64,000 nt of DNA, from positions 47,427,058 through 47,491,057 of the forward strand of contig CM034541.1 of the NCBI GenBank assembly GCA_020002185.1, written 5' to 3'. Under the pieces are notes generated by a model. That model was given only the letters and a program-made list of their open reading frames with translations, did not search any database and was not told the origin of the DNA. Shown here in pieces: positions 52,883-61,968 of this stretch. The position numbers and the translations under genes were made by a program. Source of the stretch: Paraescarpia echinospica (taxonomy: Eukaryota > Annelida > Polychaeta > Sabellida > Siboglinidae). Positions within the stretch are counted from its first letter, which is position 1. Every line of letters starts with the position of its first letter.

Positions 52883-53128
52883 ATGTAACTGTTTGTAAGT
52901 CTTTAAAACGACCGTTAAATGTGAAATGTGAGCAAACTAAGCGGTCTATAATAGTCAGTGGGGGCTAGAGAATCTTATGGTAACTTTATATTAGGAAATA
53001 AAAGTGGCGTTCTGTTAGTGCACTAGACTGACCGAGAGATTTTTTTCAGTTTTAGTAACCTTGTAAGAATCGGCTGCTTTGCGGCTCGCGTGCGTTTGCG
53101 CACGGGGGCCGCGTGCGGGCCGCGTGCA
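52883..53128. promoter_or_regulatory. Divergent intergenic control region
   Basis: Noncoding DNA between the two TATA boxes, with a GTGCGTTTGCGCACGG palindromic patch and CCGCGTGCGGGCCGCGTGC repeats near the plus-strand promoter. Confidence 0.5.
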
Positions 53129-53143
53129 AAGCGCTTATATAGG
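53129..53143 (+). promoter_or_regulatory. TATA promoter of the plus early transcription unit
   Basis: AAAGCGCTTATATAGG, with TATATA at 53136-53141. The first ATG of the RPA-like frame is at 53225, about 85 nt downstream. Confidence 0.6.
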
Positions 53144-53224
53144 AACCGGGTGGAGAACGTCTAAATATTGTCGCTGTCGTGTTGCTACCGTTGCAGTTTT
53201 GTGTGTTGCAGAGCGTTGTTGATC

Positions 53225-53875
53225 ATGTCCCCGCCTGTCGCGCACGGAGAGGCGCCGCCAAAGAGAGGCAGCAAGCTGAGGGAGGCGCCAACGGTGGCGT
53301 CTGGTGGCAAAGCGAAGCCGGCGTCGGAGGCCAGCGCGAAGGCGCTTCCGACGGCCGACGGGGCGCCTATTTTCGAGGCCGTGGTGAGTGCGTCGTCCGA
53401 AGTGTCGTTGAAAGAGTTCGTGCTGGCGTGCGATGGGACGTATAAGATTGTTACCCCCTTAACAATCGTTGGCGTGGCTTGGAAAAGCAAATGCACGTAC
53501 ATGGGCTGTGGCATTTGCAAGCGCAAAGTGAGAGGCCTAGAAAGTGGTGGCCGGGTGTGCGCTGTACACGGCATACAGGCAACGGCGAAGACGTATTTTT
53601 CGGTGCGCGTTTTGGTGGAAGACGAAAAGGACGCCGACACGGAGGCCAGCATTTGGGTCACCCTGTTCGACGAAGCTATTTCGGCGATAGGCGATTACAA
53701 TGCCGACCATGTGTCAGCCCTGTTGCCCGACCAGTTGCGCAGTAGCTTTGTGGCGAGCCTGGTTGGCACCGTCTTGGAGTTGACCGTGCACAAGGTCGTG
53801 TGGGGTGGCATACTGGACACGTATACGGTCCGTGAGGCGCGGGTCGTGACGAAGAAGGGGAGCGAGACCGTTTGA
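53225..53875 (+). CDS. RPA70 C-terminal-like single-stranded DNA-binding protein
   Basis: 216 residues from ATG 53225; an upstream in-frame TTG is not a credible eukaryotic start. Residues 1-55 are Pro/Ala/Lys-rich. From about 65 the pattern resembles the zinc-containing OB fold of replication protein A subunit 1: a Cys-rich ribbon (C90, C95, C98, then C112 and H115), beta segments YFSVRVLVED and IWVTLFDEA, then a final VREARVV strand. It would coat single strands during strand-displacement replication by the neighbouring PolB. The frame contains a strong donor at 53384 that leads to a second protein, so this product needs intron retention. Confidence 0.65.
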   Translation: MSPPVAHGEAPPKRGSKLREAPTVASGGKAKPASEASAKALPTADGAPIFEAVVSASSEVSLKEFVLACDGTYKIVTPLTIVGVAWKSKCTYMGCGICKRKVRGLESGGRVCAVHGIQATAKTYFSVRVLVEDEKDADTEASIWVTLFDEAISAIGDYNADHVSALLPDQLRSSFVASLVGTVLELTVHKVVWGGILDTYTVREARVVTKKGSETV

Positions 53876-54824
53876 ATGACTAACGTTTGGCTAGTGTTCT
53901 GTAGACCTAATTGCTGCTTTGGTTATTCTTCTGTAGGATGCTGTAATTGCTGCTGCGTTGCGCGGCCTTATCGACGCTGCTGACGAGTGCGCACCCCCTG
54001 CCGAGAAGTGCGCTAAGAAGGAAACGACGCCACGCCTTGCCGACGACCCTCCGCCGCTGGGGAGAGAAGAAGAAGCGCTATCGTACTGCTGGCCTGCGGC
54101 GGACGGCACGCAGCCCATGCCACCGCACGACCTGGTGAGCGACGCCGGGACGCCCACGTACGTTGCATTAACCCCGGTGGTGGTGGTAGTGGGTCCAGAC
54201 GAGGCAGCAGCTGTGCCAATAGCCCCGGCGGCGACAGCGGACGCCGCCGCGACCGTGCTATCGTCACCACTGCCTCTGGCCGTGCTGTCGGTTTCGTCGG
54301 AAGACTTCATTCCGTGGGCCCGTAACAACCGCCCTGTGGTCGTGGGCACACTTCAGGCCGACTCGGAGTGGAGCGTTCTGCATTCGTACGCCGGTCGTCA
54401 GCGATGCATGATGTCCACGTTTGCTGAGCTAATCGGCGAGCGCGTGATGGACACAGCGCGCCAAGAATGTGGTGAGTGCCCCCCTGAGGAGGGGTGCCCC
54501 TTCGTGCACATGTGCGGCTACAGGGGGAGGAAGCCGAGCCGGCGGTACAACATACTGTACGAAAACGTGGCGGCCCTGAATGTGTGCTTTTTTTCAGCAT
54601 CGCTCGACAGCTTTCTACAGCAGACGTTGTTGCTTCCCGCTATTCGTATACTCTCGGTACTGGAGGATCGTTGCGTGCGTGGCGATCGCGCCTCGGAGGG
54701 CGCGCTCATGCGCCAGGTAGCCGACTGCCTCAAGGGGACGGATTGGACGGTGCCTTTCGACCGTGCTCTGTTGGAGGTCGCCGTGCAGTATTACCTGATG
54801 AAAAGGGCATGCCTCGACGTCTGA
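53225..54824 (+). CDS. Spliced isoform sharing the RPA-like N-terminus, unknown C-terminal domain
   Basis: Exons 53225-53383 and 53937-54824 join in phase 0 across GTGAGT and TTATTCTTCTGTAG, giving 348 residues. The second exon is open for 888 nt but has no ATG near its start, which supports splicing. Its first half is Ala/Pro/Val-rich and low complexity; the second half looks folded, with a Cys/His-rich patch (CGECPPEEGCPFVHMCGY) and a helical C-terminus (LLEVAVQYYLMKRACLDV). No family recognised. It may be a regulatory partner of the single-stranded DNA-binding protein. Confidence 0.55.
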
Positions 54825-55214
54825 ACGCTATGAACATTTAGAACATTGCATTTCGCTATGGCATCAAGCCTTATTAGTAGGTACGCCGCTGATGAACATT
54901 AGCAGGAAATTGAATGGTCGCTGTGCAGTATTACCAGCGGCCTATAGTCCGCTGTGGCATAAGCGCCCCGCCGAACACTTAGTAGCGATGAACATTTTGC
55001 TATAGGCCGTTGTTAGAGCCTTATTATTATTTACTCTGCTGTGGCATAAAGCCTTACTGTGGTGGTGATGTAGTAGTAGTAGTACGAGACTGCTTAATAA
55101 AACGTATGAAAATCAATTCCCGCCTTCTGTTGTTGCCATCCAAAAAAAAACCGCACGTCGCTAACATTCAATGCCGGTCCAACGGTGGCTGCCGCACACA
55201 AAACACTCCGGGAG
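54825..55214. other. 3' UTR and spacer with repeated words
   Basis: Words such as GCTGTGGCATAA and CGCTGATGAACATT recur (54880-55050). No gene seen. Confidence 0.45.
55095..55100 (+). terminator. Polyadenylation signal of the plus early unit
   Basis: AATAAA in GCTTAATAAAACG, 270 nt after the stop at 54824. Confidence 0.5.
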
Positions 55215-55575
55215 CCACTGACAGCCGAAATTTCTACTACAAAGCGTAAACAAACAAAAAACTTTGCCGCTGCAGCCGGGCGAACAGCAGCTGACAGCCG
55301 AAATTTCTACTACAAAAACTTTGCCGCGGGGCAGCAGCTGACAGCCGAAATTTCTACTACAAAAAACTTTGCCGTCGTATTCGGGCGCCCCTGACGGGCG
55401 AAATTGCTACTACAAAACGTAAATAAAAACTTAGGCGAAATTTCTACTACAAAAATGTCTACTACAAATTTGCCGCGGGGCAGCAGCTGACAGCCGAAAT
55501 ATCTACTACAAACACTTTGCCGTCGTATTCGGGCGCCCCTGACAGGCGAAATTTCTACTACAAAACGTAAACAAA
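55215..55575. repeat. Seven direct repeats with GAAATTTC core upstream of PolB
   Basis: GACAGCCGAAATTTCTACTA units lie at 55227, 55300, 55347, 55400 (GAAATTGC), 55437, 55496 (GAAATATC) and 55548, counted at the core, separated by CTTTGCCGCGGGGCAGCAG or CGTCGTATTCGGGCGCCC spacers. They could be iterons or upstream control elements. Confidence 0.75.
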
Positions 55576-55804
55576 AACTTGGCCGCCGGGTGCCACTGAC
55601 AGAGGCGGCCTGCCAAACGACGCTGCCCACCTGTCGGTGTCGCCACCTGAAGAAAAACGTGAACAAAAACTTTGGCCGCTGGGCGCCACTGCCAAACGTA
55701 TCCCTCGGCGATGCCACCTGTCGGTGTCGCCCCCTGACGGATAACAGGGCAGAGAACTCCGCCGCCGTTTAGAAAAGCTCCCTAGCGGGGGTTTAGGGCG
55801 GCCT

Positions 55805-55810
55805 TATAAA
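55805..55810 (+). promoter_or_regulatory. TATA box of the DNA polymerase gene
   Basis: TATAAA within GGCCTTATAAAGGGC, 51 nt before the ATG at 55861. It lies 230 bp downstream of the GAAATTTC repeats. Confidence 0.65.
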
Positions 55811-55860
55811 GGGCGTCGACGCGCCCCGTCGTAGTTAATAGAGGGCCGCCTAGACCGACG

Positions 55861-58800
55861 ATGCACGTGTGTCCGAAATGCGATCGATCGTTCGTCCGTC
55901 TTTTTCATTTGTCGCGGCATCTAAAAACATGCGGCAGCGATGAACACGTAGTATGCCCGAAATGCAATCAATCGTTCGCGCAGCGCCCCAATATGTTGCG
56001 GCATCTGCGAATGTGCGGAGACGCCGCTGAGGTGCCCCCAAACGAAAACGACCTACAGAGCGTCGTGCGTGACTACTGGGCGAGCATTCGTACGTCTGTG
56101 GCGCGCGGACCCGTTCAATCTAGGTATAATTTCCATTTGTCCGGCCACGGGGATACGAGCGCGCACGACGCCCAACTACGACTGATGTTCGAGGAGCAGA
56201 CTCGGGCCTTTAAAATAAACTTATCGTACGGGTTTATTCTGCGGCACAGGGAGACGGGCCGACTACGTTACTACCATTCTTCGTGTAACTGTTGCGGCCG
56301 CTATCTCGAGTCGCCCGTCCTCGTTTCCGACGCCGCGTCATTCGAACGCTTCCTCGAGGCCACCCGACAGCCCGACGTTCTGCAGTACGTGATTGCGCAG
56401 CGCCCCGACTCGGGGTGGATCGCCGAGTTGGTAACGAACGTTACGTATTTCCTCAACGCCATCATCCACCATCCTATCGGGTGCGCCCGTCAGCGGTCCC
56501 TCCCCGCCTATCTGCGCCACAACGCGGGGCTCGTCAGCCTAGTGAACGATCGCTGTGGGCGTCCGTATGCCGACAACTTGTGCCTCTTCCGCTGTCTGGC
56601 GCTGCATCGGGGCGCCGACTTTCGCGCTGACGATTTGACGGCCGCCGCCTTAAGGCTCTACGCCGACTACGGCGACCAACCGTACTGCGCGTTCGCCGGC
56701 GTCCCGCTGAACGAACTCGACCGGGTGGAGGCGGCCTTCGAAACGAATGTGACCGTGTATCGGCTGTCGGCGGAGGACGCCACCGCCGAAGTGGTCCGCC
56801 GCTCCCTCCATCGCCGCCCGACCACCATGAGCGTCAATCTGTTCGAAACGCACTATTCCTTCATAGCCGACGTGTCGCTGTTCTGCCGTTCGTATCGATG
56901 CGGCAAGTGCGGCGATGCGCTGTGGAGCACCGCCTGTCGGCTGCGGCGCCACGAGGCGACGTGCGAGGGCGGCGTTCACCACGTCTTTCCCGGCGGCGTC
57001 TACCATCCGACGCCGTCCGTGTTTCAGCAGCTGGAGGACGAGGGCGTCTACGTGGACGAACGCCTGCGCTACTATCCGTACAGGGCGACGTACGATTTTG
57101 AGTGCTACTTCGACGATCACGATCTGCCGGCGGACAGCGCCAAATGCCGGTGGATAGCGCGACACGAGCTACTCAGCGTGAGCGTCGCCTCGAACGTCCC
57201 CGGACACGAGTCGGCGCGCTGCTTCGTGACGTCCGGCGATTCGGGCGACCTCGCGAAGCGCCTGATCGACGCCCTGGAGGCCATGAGCGAGGCGGCGTGC
57301 GCGGCTCTGCGGCCGTCGTTCGACGCGACCTTCGAGGCGATCGACGCGCTCGACGCCGAATGGCGGGCGCACGCAACGGTGGCGGAGGCGGCGCTCGATA
57401 AGAGCCCGTACACGGTGCTCGGCGGCCGTCTGTGGCAGCACCTGCGCCGCCTCCCCGTCCTCGGCTTCAATTCGGGGAAGTACGACTTGAACGTCGTTAA
57501 GAAATATCTGACGCCCCTGTTCATGACCGACGCGGCGCAGAGCATCTCGTCGGCGTTCACGATCAAGCGTCAGAACAACTTCATGTGCCTGGCGACGGCG
57601 ACGCTCAAGTTCCTGGACATCACCAACTACCTGGCCCCCGGCGTCAGCTACGACCGGTTTCTGAAGGCCTACGGCTGCGAGGCGACGAAGGGGCACTTCC
57701 CCTACGAGTACCTCGACGACCCGCGTAAACTGGCCGAGACCCGGCTGCCACCGCGCGAGGCCTTCTACAGCCGCCTGAAGCGCGAAGGCATCTCGGCCGC
57801 CGAATACGAGGGTTGCGCGCGGGTATGGCGCGACGAGGGGATGACGACGCTGCGGGACTACCTCGTGTGGTATAACAATAGGGACGTGGTGCCGTTCCTG
57901 GAGGCCGTTGACAAGCAGTTCGCCTTCTATCGGCAGCGCCGCATCGACATGTTCAAGGACGCCATCAGCGTGCCGGGCCTGACGCTGCTGTATCTCTTCA
58001 ACGATCTACCGTCGTCGCTCCACTTCACGCTCTTCAACGAGTCGAACAAGGACCTGCACCGGCTCCTACAGTCGCAGATCGTCGGCGGCCCCTCGATCAT
58101 TTTCGCGCGCTATCACGAGGCCGGCGTGACCGCCCTTCGGCGCGAGGAGTACGGCGAGTCGGCGCGCCCCTGTCGCTCTATTGTGGGCTTCGACGCAAAC
58201 GGCCTCTATCTATGGGCGATCACGCAGGAGATGCCGACGGGGTGGTACACGCGCCGGCGCGCGGACAACGCCTTTCGGCCGGAGCGCGTACACCGCTACG
58301 GCCGCCTGGCCGTCGAGTGGCTGACGTGGGAGGCGGGACGGACGGGGGCCCACATACGTCACCAGCTCAACGGGCGCGAGAAGCGCGTCGGCAAGTACCG
58401 GGTCGACGGCTGGTGTGGCGCGACGCGGACGGCGTACCAGTTCCAAGGGTGCTTCTTCCACGGCTGTCCGTGCACGGGGAGGGAGACGAACGCGGTGAAC
58501 GGTAAGCCGATGAGCCAACTGTACGCCGAGACGGCCGCCGTCACGGCCTACCTTCGCCGCTTCGTCGCCGTCGTCGAGATGTGGGAGTGCCAGTGGCGCG
58601 CGACGCGACCGCCGCCGCCGCCGCCACCGCGGAGCTGGACCGGCGACGGCGCCGTGACGCGGTCGACGATCCTGAAGGCCGTGCTCGACGGCACGCTGTT
58701 CGGCCTCGTCGAGTGCGACATCGCCGTTCCGGCGGCGCTGCGCGACACCTTCGCCGAGATGCAGCCGATCTTCAAGAACGCCTACATCGAGCGCGACGAT

Positions 58801-59907
58801 CTCAGCCCGTTCATGCGTCGCTACGCCGAAACGCACGACCTCCTCGTCCGGCCTCAGCGCACGCTCGTGGGGAGCTTCTTCGGCGTCAAGATTCTACTCG
58901 CGACGCCGCTACTGCGGTGGTATCTGCGGCACGGACTCGTCGTCGAGCGCGTCTACCAGATCGTCGAGTACGAGCCGGTCGCGTGCTTTCGCCGCTTCGG
59001 CGACACGGTCTCCGCCGCGCGACGCGCGGGCGACGACGACCCCGACAAGGCCATCATCGCCGACACGTTTAAACTGCTCGGCAACAGTTCATACGGGAAA
59101 ACGATCACGCGCGTCGACCTGCACCGCAACATCAAGTTCTGCACGGCCGCCGGCGCCTCGACGCTGATCAATAATCGTCGCTTCCGTCAGCTCGACGTCG
59201 TCGTCCCCGACGGCCTCTACGAGGTGGCGCTGAACAAGCGAACCGTCCGGTACGCGCTGCCCATCCAGATCGGCTACTTCGTCTATCAGTACGCCAAACT
59301 GCGCATGCTGGAGTTTTATTACGACTTCATCGCCGCCTACATTCCGCGCCCCCTGTTCCAGTACTGCGCGATGGACACGGACTCGGCGTATTTGAGCCTC
59401 GCGGGGCGCCGACTCGACGAGCTCGTGGCGGCGGCCAAGCGCGAACACTACTTTCGACACCGCGGCGAGTGGTTCCCGTCGGAACACTGCGACGCGCACG
59501 CGGAGGCGTACTTGCGGTGCCGGCTCGCCGGCCGAGCGTGGGACGCGCCCGCCGAGTGTTGCGCGCGTCGGCGCCGGTACGACAAGCGAACGCCGGGGCT
59601 CTTCAAAGAGGAATGGTCCGGCCGCGGAATCGTCGCGCTCTGCAGCAAGACGTACTACTGTTTCGGCGGCGACGACGGCGACAAGTACAGTACGAAGGGG
59701 CTGAGCAAGCGTCAGAACGACGTCGACAAGGACGCCTTCCTCGACGTGCTGCGCCACCAAAGGAGCGGCGGCGGCCGGAACCGCGGCTTCCAAGTGAAGG
59801 AGTCGTCCGTGCTGACGTACGTTCAGGAGCGAGCGGCGCTGAGCTACTTCTACGCCAAACGGCGCGTGCTCGACGACGGCGTCACCACGGCGCCGATACT
59901 CGTATAA
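55861..59907 (+). CDS. polB: Protein-primed family B DNA polymerase with N-terminal zinc fingers
   Basis: 1348 residues, uninterrupted. Residues 1-57 hold two CCHC-type fingers (CPKC..H...C). Residues 235-335 look OTU-like (DNLCLFRCLALHRG, later THYSFI), followed by a third finger at 347-368. The exonuclease motifs are YDFEC (about 411), GFNSGKYDLN (534) and YNNRDVV (670). Polymerase motif A is DANGLYL (about 775). A nuclease-like insert at 846-875 has VDGWCGAT and FQGCFFHGC. Motif B is LLGNSSYGKT (1071) and motif C is MDTDSAYL (1170). It would replicate a linear genome primed by a terminal protein. Polinton and adintovirus PolBs share this layout. ATG choice is fixed by the first zinc finger and the TATA box. 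Confidence 0.93.
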   Translation: MHVCPKCDRSFVRLFHLSRHLKTCGSDEHVVCPKCNQSFAQRPNMLRHLRMCGDAAEVPPNENDLQSVVRDYWASIRTSVARGPVQSRYNFHLSGHGDTSAHDAQLRLMFEEQTRAFKINLSYGFILRHRETGRLRYYHSSCNCCGRYLESPVLVSDAASFERFLEATRQPDVLQYVIAQRPDSGWIAELVTNVTYFLNAIIHHPIGCARQRSLPAYLRHNAGLVSLVNDRCGRPYADNLCLFRCLALHRGADFRADDLTAAALRLYADYGDQPYCAFAGVPLNELDRVEAAFETNVTVYRLSAEDATAEVVRRSLHRRPTTMSVNLFETHYSFIADVSLFCRSYRCGKCGDALWSTACRLRRHEATCEGGVHHVFPGGVYHPTPSVFQQLEDEGVYVDERLRYYPYRATYDFECYFDDHDLPADSAKCRWIARHELLSVSVASNVPGHESARCFVTSGDSGDLAKRLIDALEAMSEAACAALRPSFDATFEAIDALDAEWRAHATVAEAALDKSPYTVLGGRLWQHLRRLPVLGFNSGKYDLNVVKKYLTPLFMTDAAQSISSAFTIKRQNNFMCLATATLKFLDITNYLAPGVSYDRFLKAYGCEATKGHFPYEYLDDPRKLAETRLPPREAFYSRLKREGISAAEYEGCARVWRDEGMTTLRDYLVWYNNRDVVPFLEAVDKQFAFYRQRRIDMFKDAISVPGLTLLYLFNDLPSSLHFTLFNESNKDLHRLLQSQIVGGPSIIFARYHEAGVTALRREEYGESARPCRSIVGFDANGLYLWAITQEMPTGWYTRRRADNAFRPERVHRYGRLAVEWLTWEAGRTGAHIRHQLNGREKRVGKYRVDGWCGATRTAYQFQGCFFHGCPCTGRETNAVNGKPMSQLYAETAAVTAYLRRFVAVVEMWECQWRATRPPPPPPPRSWTGDGAVTRSTILKAVLDGTLFGLVECDIAVPAALRDTFAEMQPIFKNAYIERDDLSPFMRRYAETHDLLVRPQRTLVGSFFGVKILLATPLLRWYLRHGLVVERVYQIVEYEPVACFRRFGDTVSAARRAGDDDPDKAIIADTFKLLGNSSYGKTITRVDLHRNIKFCTAAGASTLINNRRFRQLDVVVPDGLYEVALNKRTVRYALPIQIGYFVYQYAKLRMLEFYYDFIAAYIPRPLFQYCAMDTDSAYLSLAGRRLDELVAAAKREHYFRHRGEWFPSEHCDAHAEAYLRCRLAGRAWDAPAECCARRRRYDKRTPGLFKEEWSGRGIVALCSKTYYCFGGDDGDKYSTKGLSKRQNDVDKDAFLDVLRHQRSGGGRNRGFQVKESSVLTYVQERAALSYFYAKRRVLDDGVTTAPILV

Positions 59908-59917
59908 CGAGGGACCT

Positions 59918-59992
59918 CCCTCCCTCCCTAGGGGTAGGGACCTACCTAGGGGTAGGGACCCCTACCTAGGGGTAGGGACCCCTACCTAGGGG
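59918..59992. repeat. Tandem hairpin repeats after PolB
   Basis: CCTAGGGGTAGGGACC units (three copies) contain inverted GGTAGGGAC/CCCTACC halves, so they can fold; a (TATG)n run follows at 59996-60018. They lie between convergent transcription units. Confidence 0.75.
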
Positions 59993-60024
59993 ACTATGTA
60001 TGTATGTATGTATGTATGCGTGCG

Positions 60025-60066
60025 AATAAAAATGCGAACATTCGGTACAGTTTTCATCGTTTTATT
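60025..60066. terminator. Facing polyadenylation signals of PolB (+) and capsid block (-)
   Basis: AATAAA at 60025-60030 on the plus strand and AATAAA at 60066-60061 on the minus strand, 30 bp apart, placed as expected for converging genes. Confidence 0.65.
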
Positions 60067-60215
60067 TAACTTCGGTAATAGCAAGCGATAATACAACCTC
60101 ACTACTTCGGTCTTGCCTGCCTAGCGCGGCGAGGAGCCCGCGACCGGCGGGTCCGACAAAGTCGGTTCGGATTCTCGGTCGTCTAATAATAACAACAAGC
60201 GATAATAGGCAGCGT

Positions 60216-60665
60216 TCAATGAGGCTTTAGCCAGTCGAATACGAGACAGTCGTTGGCCACCCTATCGGGGCCGAACAGGCACTGGAAGCCGCTTAGCGGC
60301 ATTCCGCGGCACCGTAAGAGCAGGTAGGTGACGCAATATTGTCCGCACACGTTAGATACGCCGCTCTGCAGTCGCTTGTCGTTGTGCGTCCACGAGTCGC
60401 AGTTGCGGTTCAGGAAGTCGCGGAAGTCGGCGTGCAGCGGCGGACGGCCGTACGAATCGAAGTACTCGCCTCGCCGGTCGGCGCCCACGTAGACGGCCAC
60501 CCAGTGCTCTCCCGGTTCGTCGCCGTCGTCGGTGTTGCACACGAACGCCGTCGGGTAGGCGGTGAGCCGCCGCCCCGGCAGCTCGTCTTTGGGCACGACG
60601 CCGACGACGATGTTTTTAGTGTACGCGTCGATCGCCAGGCGACGCATCAGCTGAAACGTGTCCAT
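60216..60665 (-). CDS. Adenain-type cysteine protease (maturation protease)
   Basis: 149 residues. The catalytic triad is readable: His54 in GEHWVAVY, Asp70 in EYFDSYG, Cys107 in NVCGQYC, with oxyanion Gln100. The adenovirus protease and the Polinton protease share this order (Ulp1/C5-like fold). It is expected to cleave capsid and core precursors during maturation. ATG 60665 lies one base after the MCP stop (TGA G ATG), so translation could be coupled. Last gene of the minus block. Confidence 0.9.
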   Translation of the reverse strand: MDTFQLMRRLAIDAYTKNIVVGVVPKDELPGRRLTAYPTAFVCNTDDGDEPGEHWVAVYVGADRRGEYFDSYGRPPLHADFRDFLNRNCDSWTHNDKRLQSGVSNVCGQYCVTYLLLRCRGMPLSGFQCLFGPDRVANDCLVFDWLKPH

Positions 60666-60666
60666 C

Positions 60667-61968
60667 TCAGAAGTCGTACACGACGTTCCGGTTCTTGTCG
60701 ATTTCGAGCACCGTCTCGAACTCCCCGTACACGACGACGTTCACCGTCCGGGCGAGCGCGAGCGCGAAGTGGATCTCGGCGCGCAGGTTCCCCGTACGCA
60801 CGACGTTGAAGTGTTCGCCGTCGCAGCAGTCGGGCGACAGGTCGAAGCCGAATATGGTGTAGCCGCTGCCGAACTCGCCGCGCGTCACATCGAAACCCTC
60901 GTCCTCGTACGCCTTCCCCGTCGCGGCGAACAGGTTCATATAGCTTCGGATGTAGCGCCGATGCGCGAAGTCCGGCTGCAGCGGCTTGCTCGGCACCTGG
61001 CGTCCGTCGACGTAGAGGGCGAAGAAGTTTATGTCGTTGTGCTTCGCGTTGAACGGGTTTTTATCGTAGGCCCCGTTGTAGGCGTCGTTGTCGATCAGGC
61101 ACATGAACACGCGTCTCGGGAGCGTCCCCAGATAGACGTTCTCGTGCGTGTGCGACATCGTACCCTGCGGTATCGAGAACACCTTGCAGTCGACGCGGCG
61201 CATCGGATACTTGGCCGTCCCGTGCGTCAGCGCCTTGATGTGGCCGAGCTGGACGGCCGGGTTCAACTTGACCTTGCGCGCCTGCAGGTAGGCCTCCAGC
61301 AGAACGATCTTGAACCCCGGATCGGCGACGTCGCCCATGAGCGCGAAGGCGTCCTTGCTGCGCACCAGTCGCATCTTCAGGTCGACGCCGTTCACCAGGC
61401 ACCGGTTCTGCATGAGCACGTCGACGTGCAGGCGCCCTATCATGTCGAACTCGCGGCTTTCGTGTACGAAATCGTGCCGATGCGCGAACCCGCCGTTGTT
61501 GTTGTTGGTCGCCTCCATGCGCCCGGCGGTGTCCTTGCACCACAGGTCGGCCTCGAGCTGCGACTTTTTGGCGTCGGGCCCGTAACTGAGCAGGGTCTCG
61601 AGGTAGGCCCGAAACGGGTACGTATTCGACGACGGCGTCACGAGCGTGCCGTTCAGCGTCACGTCGACCTGACTGAACATCGAATGCAGGAAATTGTTGA
61701 CGGGCGCCACGACGCTGTCGTTCGCGAGCGCGGCACCGTCCCCCTTCACCACCTTGGCGCGCACGTACAGTCTAACGGACGACAGGTCCAGATAGTCGTC
61801 TCCGGATCCCGGAATGAGAAACTCGATAGGGCCGCCAGCGTCGAGGGCCGTCAGCGGCTGGTGATCGATCCACTGGCCGCTCTCAATGCTCGTCTGCGTC
61901 GTCGGCACGCTGAACAGGTCCAGTTCGGACTTTACGCCCTCGCACGACTGTCGATGCACGAACGCCAT
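60667..61968 (-). CDS. Major capsid protein (predicted double jelly roll)
   Basis: 433 residues. Conserved stretches include IEFLIPGSGDDYLDLSSVRL, NNFLHSMFSQVDVTLNG, SNTYPFRAYLETLLSYG and CKDTAGRM. I recognise this protein family from animal genomes, where members are often labelled F54H12.2-like and accompany PolB and penton genes. The double-jelly-roll fold is inferred from family knowledge, not visible in sequence. It would form the hexon lattice. Its position between the core protein and the protease fits a capsid block. Confidence 0.8.
   Translation of the reverse strand: MAFVHRQSCEGVKSELDLFSVPTTQTSIESGQWIDHQPLTALDAGGPIEFLIPGSGDDYLDLSSVRLYVRAKVVKGDGAALANDSVVAPVNNFLHSMFSQVDVTLNGTLVTPSSNTYPFRAYLETLLSYGPDAKKSQLEADLWCKDTAGRMEATNNNNGGFAHRHDFVHESREFDMIGRLHVDVLMQNRCLVNGVDLKMRLVRSKDAFALMGDVADPGFKIVLLEAYLQARKVKLNPAVQLGHIKALTHGTAKYPMRRVDCKVFSIPQGTMSHTHENVYLGTLPRRVFMCLIDNDAYNGAYDKNPFNAKHNDINFFALYVDGRQVPSKPLQPDFAHRRYIRSYMNLFAATGKAYEDEGFDVTRGEFGSGYTIFGFDLSPDCCDGEHFNVVRTGNLRAEIHFALALARTVNVVVYGEFETVLEIDKNRNVVYDF

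Noticed and set aside
53168..53224. Upstream extension of the RPA-like protein from TTG 53168
   Set aside because: Not a plausible eukaryotic start, and it falls at the expected transcription start site; the first ATG is 53225.
57169..59793. Long minus-strand frames opposite PolB
   Set aside because: Arg/Ala/Val-rich antisense frames produced by the high GC at third positions of PolB; no motif or promoter.
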